From contig QXCR01000021.1 of NCBI GenBank assembly GCA_004380135.1, forward strand, positions 62,001 to 126,000: a stretch of DNA of 64,000 nucleotides, written 5' to 3'. A program made the position numbers and the translations under genes. This stretch comes from Stemphylium vesicarium. Its lineage: Eukaryota; Ascomycota; Dothideomycetes; Pleosporales; Pleosporaceae. Below, piece after piece: positions 54,647 to 64,000 of this stretch; position 1 is the stretch's first letter; every line of letters begins with the position of its first letter. The notes under the pieces were generated by a model. The model ran no database searches. It was not told where the DNA came from and was given only the letters and a program-made list of their open reading frames with translations.

Positions 54647-55105
54647 CTAGAAGCATTGGTCAGTATCACTCGAATCTCCAGGGTATCCGGGGAGATGTAG
54701 CACATACGAGGAAACGTCGTGAAGCTCGAAGTGAAGGTTGCCAACTTCAGCAGCGGTGCGTCGAAGCTTCAGCAAGAAATCCGAAGCATGGTGAGCAGTT
54801 TCGAAGTGCAGGTCTAGCTGAAAGTGCTGCATAAGAATACAGACTTTCTTGAACTCGTTGTCTAATCGTGTGCAAGCTGCGTGAGCCTTAGGTATCTGAA
54901 AGAAGATAGGTTCGTCCGTGTCCGGGAATTGGGTCATGACGGCGACGCCAGGCTCGGTCTGGTAGACCAATCCGAACTCGGCGTTCGCGCGATCAAGAAG
55001 AAGCTGTGCGGGACCGGGAGAACTGAAATCATTGCTGATGGCAAATGACTGCACATGCCAAGTGATTGAACTGTGATCGTTGGTGACGGTATTAGATGAA
55101 GCCAT
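54647..55105 (-). CDS. Small uncharacterised protein
   Basis: A single-exon frame encodes 152 residues beginning MASSNTVTNDHSS. It contains alternating hydrophobic/charged segments (EFGLVYQTEPGVAVMTQFP, DEPIFFQIPKAH, VCILMQHFQLDLHFE) that look like a folded alpha/beta domain, without a membrane segment or signal. I do not recognise the family. The frame ends only 74 bases before the BTB start. A well-formed intron (donor gtatgt within the last codons, branch actgac, acceptor ttctag) could instead join this frame directly to the BTB frame, producing an N-terminal domain fused to BTB. An ATG at 55318 would add 71 residues, but that stretch has the look of untranslated leader. Confidence 0.5.
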   Translation of the reverse strand: MASSNTVTNDHSSITWHVQSFAISNDFSSPGPAQLLLDRANAEFGLVYQTEPGVAVMTQFPDTDEPIFFQIPKAHAACTRLDNEFKKVCILMQHFQLDLHFETAHHASDFLLKLRRTAAEVGNLHFELHDVSSYVLHLPGYPGDSSDTDQCF

Positions 55106-55680
55106 CCTCGCATATAAGCTGAACTTAAGGAGAAGATGCGAAACTGGAAGTACTGAATGCTGAAGAAAGTTGGAGGTAAAAGGGAGCGAGGTTTGACCCA
55201 GAAGGGAAATGAGGAAAGCCAAAACTACGTCTGAGCTACATTCTGATAATAGTGATGGTGAGATACTCACTAGACGGTGAACAGTGAAGCTCGAGGATGA
55301 GAACGGGCCCAACAACATTTGCCCTACATGGAGAAACTAGGTATTTCGCTAGGTCACATTGGAAGACAGCTGCAAGTGTGAGAGAAAAAATTCTTAAGTA
55401 TCATGCAAGAGCATCAATTGAGCGGTTGGTAATTGATTTTCTATTTGCTGTATGGATCGGCCGCAACGCGCTAAAACCGTGAAGTCCGTTTCAGCCAACA
55501 TGCCTTCAGGCCAAGGGCTCGTTCGCATATCCTCTCTTCTTAGATGTCCAGTTACATACACACTACATGCAAACGAAATGCTCTGCCCCTTTTGAACACC
55601 GATGGCCCATATGTTGTACAACAGGCCAAACAAACTACTACTTTTCATAAGATGCAAGAGACTTAGCCTCGCGCTGTAGC
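55106..55680. other. Intergenic region
   Basis: The 575 bases between two minus-strand genes hold a promoter and a 3' untranslated region. No gene was recognised. Confidence 0.35.
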
Positions 55681-57085
55681 TTACCAGGTGGTAGGTACTT
55701 TAGGGTACTCCTTCTTGCTGATCTTGAGATCGTCGTAAATCGAGTCGTCGCCTGACTATACGTTAGCGGTTGTAATGTAAGAAACTGATCCAAAACTTAC
55801 CATGAAGATGCTCAACTCGCAGCTCATCTTCATGCTCGAGCTTCTCGATTTCCTCTTGTGGTGTATCCTTGTCATGCTTCTGATCCTTTGTGGTGGGCTC
55901 AACCCCCGCTTCCATCTTCTCACCGATGAGAAGAATCTGACAGTACTCGTAGTCCAGGTATTTCGGCCTCGCCTCAACCCAAGCCAAACCACGGAACTCT
56001 TCGATAAATCTGCCTATGGTCAGCCTGCAAAATTGGGCAGGAATCGGCCTTACTTACTCTTTAGGAAAATCTGGCTTCTGGGGAAGCTGAGCCTGGGCTG
56101 GTCCACTACGCTCGGGGTTCTTGACGCTGATGATGAAACTGCCTTGATCTTTGATACCAAGGTCCTCCTGTACCTCCCCAAGTTCGGATGGGATAGTGGT
56201 CGAATAGACAAGGTGGCACGTACGGTCCTCAGTGCGTGTGATAGCATACACGCCCTCGGCCACTGGTGCAACAGGTTCAATGCGGCGGCTGCCCTGTGTC
56301 TTCGTGTTGTACTCTTCTGCACTGAAGAAGCTCTCTTTCAGCTCCTTCACTGTGGTATTTGCTTTCTCGACGAATGCCATGAAGCGATCATCGTGAGACT
56401 TTGGGAACACCTTCTTGGGAAGCGCGAACAAGCGGTTGTTGTTATCGTCTGCGAGCGCGCCGTCACCGAGTTTGGCACCGGCTGGCATGGGCCGCAAGAC
56501 GAAGAAGGTGCGCTGGAGATCACCCACGCTTTCGGATTCTTCGACACCAACGCGGTTGCGAGTGAAGAAGTAGATGACACCTTTTTCAAGGATGTTTGAA
56601 GGAACCTGCTTTTCGCGCTGCGATGATTCCTCGATCGCACCCTCTCCGTTAGCAGCAGATTGCTTCTCAGTGCTTCCAGAATCATATGCTTGCTTATCCC
56701 GGGTCGTGGTGTCTGGCTTTGCCTTCGCCGTTTCATCGCCTTCGTCCTCGTTCTGGCCCTCGGTGGTAGACGGCTTCACTTCGTCGCCGGTCGACAATCC
56801 TTTGGCGTCGCTCGCATCGACAAGATCTTCATTGACCTTCTCTTCGGGCTCGTTCTCTTGCTTCGCATCCTTGTCGTCGTCGGAAGCGTCCTTCATTTCG
56901 CTATCTTCTTCTTTGGTTGGTTCCATTGTCTCTTCGATTGTAGCCTGCTTCTTAGTAGCCTTGGACTCGCGCTTGGGAGATGGCTCGACTTCAGGCTTCC
57001 GCTTGGTGCCAGCTGCGGCATCGCTGCTTCTCGTCGGACTTGAATTGTCATCGGCATTGCGCGCGGAAGAGCGTGTTCCTGCCAT
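55681..57085 (-). CDS. Conserved acidic fungal protein with an ordered C-terminal domain
   Basis: The product is 435 residues from exons 57085-56058, 56009-55801 and 55751-55681. The first 170 residues are disordered, strongly charged and rich in Glu/Asp/Lys/Thr, with basic nuclear-type stretches (KRKPEVEPSPKRESKATKK). An ordered domain follows: GVIYFFTRNRVGVEE, TFFVLRPMPAGAKLGDG, RLFALPKKVFPKSHDDRFM, PVAEGVYAITRTED and GSFIISVKNPE. I recall aspergillus relatives of this sequence carrying the database label 'BTB domain transcription factor', yet no BTB motif is visible, so the label should not be used to infer function. The protein is probably nuclear. The last exon is short (71 nt), ending KVPTTW. 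Confidence 0.82.
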
Positions 57086-57469
57086 GGTTGCAGATATGGT
57101 CAATTGGATAAAACGTGAACGGTTGGTTGATAGTGTTGTGATAAAAGTGAAAGCGTGCGGGAATGATGGAAGAACACATGTTTGCGTTCAAAGTTTGGGA
57201 CAGCTCTGGAGGCGCGTCGCGTCTGTGGTGACGTCAAGGGGAGCAATTAGCACATCAACGCGTCAGGAAGGCACGTGCGGCAGCAGCCATCAGAACAAAG
57301 GTGCGACCAATCACCATACTATGTCTGAGTATGCAGGTCGATTTCCCCTATAATTGTTTTACAAGCCACTGATGCAATGGCGAGACGCCCCTAGAAAGCA
57401 CAAGCGCATCTGAAGCCATCTGGAACGCATTCTACTCCACACCCGATGACAGCCAAGAACAGTACTCCT
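57086..57469. other. Intergenic region
   Basis: About 0.38 kb, containing the promoter of the acidic protein gene and the hem4 3' end. No other element was found. Confidence 0.35.
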
Positions 57470-58399
57470 TCAACCGTGCTTCTCAATGAAGGTCTTGATA
57501 CCCTCGGCGATACCCTCGGGACTTGGCTTGCCTGCGCAGACATCGGGAGTAAAACCGAATTCCTGTATGAGGTAGTCGCGAGTTGTCGGGCCGATGGTGA
57601 CTATCAGAATGTCTCTTTGGTCTGGAGCCGCTTTCGCCCTGCCAGTCTCCGCATCCAAAAGGTCCAGACTCTCGAGCATGGCTTTGCATCCGGTTGGAGA
57701 GAATACAACCACCCATTGACGTTTCGAGCCTTTCTCCACGTTGTTCCTCCATAGAGTGGAAAAGTTCTCCTTGAAAGATTGCATTTCTCCAGTCTCGTAT
57801 ATAACCAATTCGTCTACTTTAGCCCTAGTGTTGGGCTCTAGCTCCTCCGACTGAAGCGTTTTGGGTATTATGTCCCTCCTCTTGTCTCCGACCATGAACA
57901 AAATGGGTGGATTGGCAGTGTCTGGGTGCATGGCGTTATAGTGTCGCAAGATAAAGCCAGCGAGAGCTTCACCGTTGCCGGTCTCTTCTCCCAGGATGGG
58001 ACATTTGAGTCCCAACGCTCTCAAGCCACGCGCTGTAGCCGGACCTACGACATACAGCGGCAGGCTCTCTGAGAGCAGATGGTCAATGTCGCGGGTTCCT
58101 TCGTTGCAAATTTCCTCGACGACTTCAGTGAAAGCCTCAACGGCCCGCTGGGAGGTGAAGATTAGGGCACCGTATGTCGCAATACCCTGCTGCGATTTTG
58201 GCACCAACCCTCGGCTGGTGACATGCCGACGCACCTCTCGCAGGGCATCTCGCTTGAACCTGTGCTCGAGGACAGGCACAAATGCAGGTGCATAGCGGCC
58301 ATTATCGAAGGTAAGGAACAACTCTTCGTAGGTGTCCGTGGGTACCGATTTTGTCTTGAGCAATAAGATGGGGACCCTGCCCCGCGACTGCTCCGCCAT
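57470..58399 (-). CDS. hem4: Uroporphyrinogen-III synthase
   Basis: The 309-residue intronless product closes and isomerises hydroxymethylbilane to uroporphyrinogen III in cytosolic haem synthesis. The HemD/Hem4 two-domain fold is indicated by PILLLKTKSVPTDTYEE at the N-terminus, IFTSQRAVEAFTEVVEE, LPLYVVGPATARGLRALG, ILFMVGDKRRDIIPKTL, LVIYETGEM, WVVVFSPTGCKAMLESL and VTIGPTTRDYLIQEFGF. The length is within the normal range for fungal Hem4. The start at 58399 (MAEQSRGR) is the only ATG in the right place: the frame extends upstream but without another ATG. The gene is divergent from the bfr1-like gene with only 264 bases between the start codons. Confidence 0.93.
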   Translation of the reverse strand: MAEQSRGRVPILLLKTKSVPTDTYEELFLTFDNGRYAPAFVPVLEHRFKRDALREVRRHVTSRGLVPKSQQGIATYGALIFTSQRAVEAFTEVVEEICNEGTRDIDHLLSESLPLYVVGPATARGLRALGLKCPILGEETGNGEALAGFILRHYNAMHPDTANPPILFMVGDKRRDIIPKTLQSEELEPNTRAKVDELVIYETGEMQSFKENFSTLWRNNVEKGSKRQWVVVFSPTGCKAMLESLDLLDAETGRAKAAPDQRDILIVTIGPTTRDYLIQEFGFTPDVCAGKPSPEGIAEGIKTFIEKHG

Positions 58400-58663
58400 C
58401 TTGTCGTCTGGTGGGTGAAGTTCGAGGCCCCCCAGTGAATGTTGGAGGGATGGAGATTGCGGCACTAGCCCCGTCCGCTAAAATTCGGGAAAAGTTGCCA
58501 GCATTCCGTGGTTCACTCGAGACCCTCGATTTTAATAGTTGTCCTCCCCACCGCCCTTATAGTCCACCCTCACACTCCGGCGGTCCACGCAACTCCCGCA
58601 GGCTCTCCTCCACGGCCGCATTCCACCAGTCAACTCCTCAACCCAATTGACTGCACATCAAAC
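58400..58663. promoter_or_regulatory. Compact divergent promoter, hem4 / bfr1
   Basis: The 264-base space between the two start codons has to supply both promoters and both leaders. It is C-rich on the bfr1 side (for example ctcccgcaggctctcctcc), resembling leaders of strongly expressed fungal genes. No TATA box is evident. Confidence 0.55.
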
Positions 58664-60379
58664 ATGGCCGACGTAGCAACTCCCACCGCCGCCCAGACGG
58701 CCACGGCCAACGGCGCTGCCCCTCAAGGCAAGCAGCAAGTCGTCAAGCCCGAGAAGCCTGACGAGGACAAGTACAAGGAGGACCTCGCCAAGGCCGAGAA
58801 GGAGCACACGGCGGCCCAGGAGAAGCTGGTAAGTAGCAGATGCAATTGCTGGTCACATGCGCACAGTTGCACGCATGCCGACCAGCCGACGGGTAGCTGT
58901 GTCGCACGCGAACAGGAGGGCCTGGCGAGCTGTGCTGACCATCGCTAGAACGCCTGCAAGGCTAAGCTCGACCTCGCCAAGCCGAACAACAAGGACTCGC
59001 CCAACGGCAAGCGCCAGCAGGAGCTCAAGACGGAGCTCAACGCCATCCGCCAGACCCAGCAGGGTAACAAGTCCGGCCGCAACGCCATCTTCGAGAAGAT
59101 CAAGAAGCTCGACGAACAGCTTAAGCAGCAACTGAACGAGCTCAAGACGGCGAAGGGCAAGTCCAACTACAAGTCGGTCGAGGATGTCGACCAGGAGATT
59201 GCGCGTCTGCAGAAGCAGGTCGACGGTGGCATGATGAAGCTGGTGGACGAGAAGAAGGCCCTGGCCGAAATCAGCGCCCTCAACAAGGCTCGCAAGAACT
59301 TCTCTGGCTTCGATGCCCAGCAGAAGAAGATTGACGACATCAAGGCCCAGATCGCCGAGCAGAAGAAGCTACTCGACGACCCCGAGAACAAGGCCCTCAG
59401 CGACAAGTACACCAAGCTCCAGACTGAGCTGGACGGTCTGAAGGCTGAGCAAGACGAGGCCTTCAAGAACATGCGGACGCTTCGTGAGCAGACGGACAAG
59501 GCACGCGCTGAGCAGCAGGAAAAGTACCAGGCACGGAAAGACATCAAGGATGCCTACTTCCAGCAGCTACGCGCCTACAAGAACTATGAGTCTGAGGCCC
59601 GCAAGATTCGCTTCGAGAAGAGGCGTCTGGAGCAGCTCCAGTACGTTGCCAGCAAGCGCAAGGAGACTGCCAGCAAGCGTCTCGAAGAGGCCAGCGCACC
59701 CGCCTACGGAGACGAGATCATCGCCTGCGAAGGCTTGATCCGTCATTTCGACCCCTCCGCCCTCCCACCAAAGGAGACCACCGCGTCCAGCAAGTTCGCC
59801 GCTTCCGCCCAGCGCACTGTTGACGAGTCCGGCCTGAAGGGTACCCGCATATCCAAGAAGGACACCGAGGAAGAGAGCTACTTTGTCGGTACCGGTGGTA
59901 AGAAGGGTAAGAAGGGCAAGAAGGGTGGCGCTAGCTCTGCCCCCGCCAAGTTTAACTTGAACATTGGTATCATTGAGGAGCTGGCCAAGGTTGGCGTCGA
60001 GGCTCCCTCGAGCCAAGAGGAAGTCCCTGCTACTGTTGAGAAGCTCCAGGCCAAGCTTGCACACTGGAAAGAGGACCAGGACCGCAAGACCAAGGAGGTA
60101 AGTTTGCTACCCGAATGACAGCCTGAACGTAGCTAACAGAATCCGCAGAACATCGCCAAGGCACAGAAGGAAATCGACCGTCTTGAGGCAGAAGAGGCCG
60201 AGGAGGAGGCCAACGGTAGCACTGATGCTGCCCGCAAGCCTGCGCAAAAGAACCAAGCGGTCAACGGCAATGCATCTGCAGAGGCTGAGCTCGAGCAAGA
60301 AAAGGACGCCGCCGCCGACGCCGCTGACGACCTCAAGAAGGCGTCGATCGAGGACAAGGAAGCCCCCGCCGACGCATAG
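58664..60379 (+). CDS. bfr1: Bfr1-like coiled-coil protein (nuclear segregation / mRNP-associated)
   Basis: A 514-residue protein is predicted from exons 58664-58828, 58949-60097 and 60149-60379. It resembles fungal Bfr1, a polysome- and ER-associated RNA-binding factor also linked to ploidy control. Nearly the whole sequence is coiled coil with Lys/Glu/Gln heptads (for example KAKLDLAKPNNKDSPNGKRQ and LRAYKNYESEARKIRFEKRR), interrupted by a region with YGDEIIACEGLIRHFDPSAL. A basic tract GGKKGKKGKKGGASS precedes FNLNIGIIEELAKVGVEAPS, a conserved C-terminal block. The tail is acidic/Ala-rich. Codon use is strongly biased towards C- and G-ending codons, matching high expression. It is divergent from hem4. 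I am confident of the family, less so of the exact cellular role in this fungus. Confidence 0.85.
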
Positions 60380-60953
60380 AGTGCACGACTTGTCAATTGT
60401 CACCAGGGGCCTAGTCCCTTGAAAATTGGGTCATGTATCTGGGACATATGTATAGTCTAGGATCTAGCCCGCTTCTTCATTTTTAGCTTGGAATCGGTAC
60501 ATTCTCCGCTACTGTTTACGGGATACCAGCATGGCATTGGACGGGGTCACGGTGTGGGGTACGATATTTTTCTTCTAGACGCGCAGCAGATCTAGAAGGT
60601 TAATATCACTATCTAATATTGTTAAATGTACGCGAAATGACACAGCTGCCCGTGTGCACCAAGTGATCGCCCGACTGCGGGATGTCTGAGGGCCTCGGCG
60701 GCCTGCCCCTCTGTGGTACCTGAGCTATTACTAAGGACATGACGCAAGTGATGATCCTTTGGGTAAGACCAGAGCCGTTCGTAAAGGTAGATCCGGTTAA
60801 CAGTTTGATTGTACGCTCCCCACATAGTAGCGGGGTGGGCAAGCACGACAGTACGATATGACGTCACCACAGCATTCTCCCTACATAGTCTCGCGACCTC
60901 CCAAGACCCTGTTGTCTTCCACTACCTGCTACCCAGAATCCATCTACCACGGT
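60380..60953. other. Intergenic region, bfr1 3' end and bli-3 promoter
   Basis: About 0.57 kb. The bfr1 3' untranslated region comes first, then the upstream region of the bli-3 gene. No element could be named from sequence alone. Confidence 0.35.
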
Positions 60954-61763
60954 ATGCTTCCAGCCCGATTTCTTTCTCGTTGCATCGCAAGAACCGCACG
61001 AAGATATTCACGAACATTGTGTGTACAAAAGCTGACGCCCTCCTCACAGCTACCGAAATCACTTAGTTCCCAACGCGTATTCTCCACAACTACACTCAAT
61101 ATGTCTGGCTTCAGCAACGCGGATACCGGCTCCAAGCCTGCCGACCCCTACACCCAAAAGAACCTTGAGGAGCCTTCCCTCAAGGAGAAGGTTGAGGACT
61201 TGCTCACCTTTGTCGACAAGACCAAGTTCTGTTTGTTGACCACACAAGTTGCGGATAGCGATCTGTTAGCCTCAAGGGCAATGGCACTAGCCGCCAAGGT
61301 AAGCAGTAGACCACCTTGCTGCTACAACATTGCTAATAGCGAATAGGAAGGACATGGCTTCGACCTTCTCTTCCACACCAACACCGAGTCTGGCAAGACT
61401 GACGACCTGAAGGAGCACAAGGCGGTTAACATTGGCTTTATCAACAACTCCGGCGAGTGGGCATCGATTTCTGGTCATGCCTCCATCGAGACGGACCGCG
61501 AGGTCGTTCGCAAGCACTACTCCCCAGCACTCAAGGCCTGGATTGGCGACCTCGGCGACGGCACACACGACGGTGGTCCAGAAGACCCGCGCATTGGTAT
61601 CATCCGTGTAAAGGCTAGCACCGCTCAGTACGCTGTATCAAAGAAGACGCAGATTGGTGGATTCGTTGAGTTGGCAAAGGGCATCGCGACCGGAGATTCA
61701 CCAAGCATCAACAAGTTGAGGCAGATCTCCGAGGCGGAGATTCAGCAGTACAGGTCCCAGTAG
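60954..61763 (+). CDS. bli-3: BLI-3-like FMN-binding protein (pyridoxamine-5'-phosphate-oxidase-like)
   Basis: The conserved core starts at ATG 61101 (MSGFSNADTGSKPADPYTQK) and spans 204 residues in exons to 61298 and 61347-61763. It has the split-barrel FMN-binding fold of the pyridoxamine-oxidase-like group; Neurospora bli-3 is blue-light-inducible. Landmarks: CLLTTQVADSDLLASRAM, HGFDLLFHTNTESGK, VNIGFINNSGEWASISG and QYAVSKKTQIGGFVELAKG. An upstream in-frame ATG at 60954 adds 49 residues (MLPARFLSRCIARTARRYSR onward) that are Arg/Ser-rich and free of acidic residues, with RVFSTTT near the end, a pattern typical of a mitochondrial presequence. I give the longer frame as the feature; the 61101 start may be used as well. 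The biochemical substrate of BLI-3 is not known to me. Confidence 0.82.
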
Positions 61764-61889
61764 ACGCAATTGGGCGATTCAGAGATTAATGATCTTACGA
61801 CACACTCGACCGATGGTCACAGTCGATATAATGAAACAAGAAATTCAAATGTAAACATGGACTGCCATCATGCCAGTTGCTGTGGTTGA

Positions 61890-61915
61890 GTGAGAATAGT
61901 GAGAATAGTGAGAAT
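61890..61915 (+). repeat. Nine-base tandem repeat
   Basis: Three head-to-tail copies of tgagaatag, the last incomplete, occur between the bli-3 3' end and the next gene. Confidence 0.6.
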
Positions 61916-62035
61916 GACGTCATCCCAACGCGTCTTCACATGCGAAAACCGCACCAAAAGTTCCGTAATAGCCATAAAGCTGCCCACCCCAACACGCTCG
62001 CCTTGCGCATCTTCTTTTCACCTCTAGTCGCGATA

Positions 62036-62808
62036 ATGGACGACCCGGGTTTGTTACGTCTCAGACACTTCTTGATTTCGCTGACACGAGATTGACAGTC
62101 AAAGAGATTCCCGCGGTGATCCACTTGCTCACACAGTCACCGCCATCCCTTCAACGCGCGACGATTGAAAAGTACTTTACCCCCGATGCCGCTTTCTCGC
62201 ATCCGTTTTGCCGGACATGGAGCGGGCCCAATTCTCGCTGGCTGGTTCAGGCTACCTACCGCTGGTACAAGATCATGAGTCCGCGGATTGATCTGACGGT
62301 GCAGAGTGTTGGTACGTTGTGTACCAAAGACACGGGTTCTAGGCCGAACACGAGCTGACGATTACCGACAGCATTCGATGAAGCAAACCTCACGCTCTAC
62401 GTAACCATCTTCCAAATCTTCCGCATATGGGCCGTTCCCTTTTACTACGCGCCTGTCCGCCTCACCACTGTGCTCAGCTTGCGCCACTCGCCTTCGATGG
62501 GCAAATATTACATTGAGAAGCAAGACGATCTATACCAGGTGGATCAGTGGATACGGTTCATCGTACCAGGTGGCTGGATGCTGGTCTGGCTATGGCAAGC
62601 CTGGGCGACGTTGTTCTGCGTTCTCGGCATGTGGCTGCTATGGCCTGTAACATGGATTGAGGAGAACTGGGGCTGGGGAGAGGGTGTTGGGATAGATAGT
62701 AGCACACAAGTGAAGATGGGAGAGAAGGAGGGTGAGGTCAGGAGCGACGGATTGGGAAAAGACGAGGTCTTAGGTAAGACGAAGTTAAGAGGCAAGGTCC
62801 TTGGATAA
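62036..62808 (+). CDS. SigF-like NTF2-like domain membrane protein
   Basis: The 220-residue product is put together from exons 62036-62048 (13 nt), 62099-62311 and 62372-62808. The joined N-terminus reads MDDPVKEIPAVIHLLTQSPP, matching the opening of the fungal SigF-like NTF2-like domain family, with RATIEKYFTPDAAFSHPFCR, YRWYKIMSPRIDLTVQSV and FDEANLTLYVTIFQIFRIW further on. A hydrophobic, Trp-rich segment (WMLVWLWQAWATLFCVLGMW, about 155-185) is probably a membrane hairpin or anchor, preceded by YYIEKQDDLYQVDQWIRF. The C-terminus is charged and low in complexity. The reaction or ligand is unknown. Without the first intron, the 62036 frame runs into a stop after about 19 codons, so splicing of the 50-nt intron is required. 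Confidence 0.8.
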
Positions 62809-64000
62809 TTTTGGAAGCAATCGGACCAGTACGGTCTCTGTTTGACTCTTCGATACATGCATCGTTGTTTCGCAACCATGCGTTCTGTTCCGACCTTTCC
62901 GGAACCCAAGCAATGGAGCAAGTATACAGAACTGCCTCCATGTGTCTCAATTCATTTATACGACTACTCATCAATAGCTCGAAATTCAGCAAGACTAAAC
63001 CCGAAGGCGTTCACAGCGATTTCCGTTCGCGGCTTGTCATGTGCTGTTCGTTACCCCCATGGCTCCATGCCGCACCTTTCTGACGTCGATAATAAGATAA
63101 GAATAGCGTTTCCCATCTGTGACGAACAAGAAACTGGCTCCGCCTTGGTGACATTTGCCTCGGTATCTATTTTAGCAATCTGTATTACCGCGTAGTTGAA
63201 ACAAAGCAAAATCCCATGCATGACTTCCATGTCGTCACAGTTCTGTTCGCCTTGAAGATGCGAAACTTTACGCGTAAATGCCTATGTTTGAGACATGGAG
63301 CCTGACATGAGCCGGGATCCCCAGCTCGGGATAGGGTGGAGATGCGAGGCTTGGTCCCAACTGGTTGAAGCACACTGTTCGTTGGAGGATCCTAGCCTTC
63401 GTTGCAGTAGTTCGTTGACGTGGCCTTGAGGAGGACGCTGCATGCAAAGTAAAGACAGCGAGGGCACTCGTTAGTGGCCAGGCCAGCTATACGGGATGCA
63501 TCATCAAAATGCGCGTCGATCGATTTAGCAGGAGGGTGGAAACGTGGTGGAAAACGACGGCTTCGGGCAGTAAGCCCACGTTGTGGGGAATGTCGCTTGA
63601 CGGCCTATATTCGACATCATTGGATAAGACCGCGCACTTCCGTTCCACACCGGGTTGACGGCCAACTTTCTCTGCATGTGCAAGGCGGTGACTTACTGGC
63701 TCATTCTTTCTGCTTTGGCTTCTTTCTGTTCGGCATGCGTTTCCTTCGTCTTCCACATGTTGCATTGCCATGATGATGGCACACACCAGCAGTGACAATC
63801 CGCAGGCCTCAAACCGTTCCACGACAGACACCGTTTGCTTGATTTGTTCTTCTCAGCCTCTCTCGTCACACAACGTGTGCCATTGATCGCTTCAGTATGC
63901 AAGGAGTCGCACGCTGCTTTACAACCCATAAAACCATTCCATCTGCGGCAGGTCCACCTCCACGAGGCCATCGCCAGCAATACCAGACCCATTGACACAA
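62809..64000. other. Intergenic region to the end of the window
   Basis: About 1.2 kb downstream of the NTF2-like gene. Frames on either strand are short, lack family resemblance and show no good splice arrangement. A gene may begin beyond the window edge; nothing in this part can be supported as coding. Confidence 0.4.

Noticed and set aside
1..64000. CRISPR arrays, insertion sequences, prophage, operons or a biosynthetic cluster
   Set aside because: No regularly spaced repeats, transposase or integrase frames, or grouping of backbone and tailoring enzymes were found; the genome is eukaryotic.

Overview
The window looks like an ordinary, gene-dense stretch of a filamentous ascomycete chromosome (Pezizomycotina, probably Dothideomycetes/Pleosporales). 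Evidence: many short GT-AG introns of about 50-60 bases with CTRAC-like branch points, single-gene transcription units on both strands, and fungal-typical families (Zn2Cys6 regulator, BLI-3, SigF-like NTF2-like protein, GH55 glucanase, Lhs1). The class assignment is an inference from gene repertoire and intron style. I see no rRNA, convincing tRNA, CRISPR array or intact transposon.

Layout. 0.3-10.4 kb: a Zn2Cys6 transcription factor (+), 4.4 kb without a recognisable gene, an arylsulfatase (-) and a UCH37-type deubiquitinase (+). 11-22.7 kb (all -): a coiled-coil membrane protein, the ER Hsp70 co-chaperone Lhs1, a sideroflexin and a large fungal protein of unknown function. 23.7-35 kb (all +): a PLP aminotransferase whose reading frame requires a GC-AG intron and a 15-nt micro-exon, a secreted GH55 beta-1,3-glucanase, the 25S rRNA m5C methyltransferase Rcm1/NSUN5, and a protein with an SRA-YDG domain. 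35-43.5 kb: a 2.9 kb gene-poor stretch, then an APC permease (-) divergent from a D-2-hydroxyacid dehydrogenase (+). 43.5-64 kb: Spt20 of SAGA, a PTR2 peptide transporter, the Chl1 helicase, a small MYST acetyltransferase, a broken BTB gene, a short uncharacterised gene, a conserved acidic fungal protein, uroporphyrinogen-III synthase, a Bfr1-like coiled-coil protein, BLI-3 and a SigF-like NTF2-like membrane protein.

I found no operon-like or biosynthetic cluster. Several genes act in chromatin or the genome (SRA protein, Spt20, MYST acetyltransferase, Chl1), but their spacing and mixed strands give no sign of a joint system. The most interesting items are the SRA-domain protein with a changed methylcytosine pocket, the BTB gene with two disabling changes, the GC-AG intron plus micro-exon in the aminotransferase, and an in-frame upstream start in bli-3 that would add a mitochondrial presequence. 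Splice sites were placed by hand from consensus and reading-frame continuity; for every intact multi-exon gene whose exons I list in full, the summed exon length is a whole number of codons.
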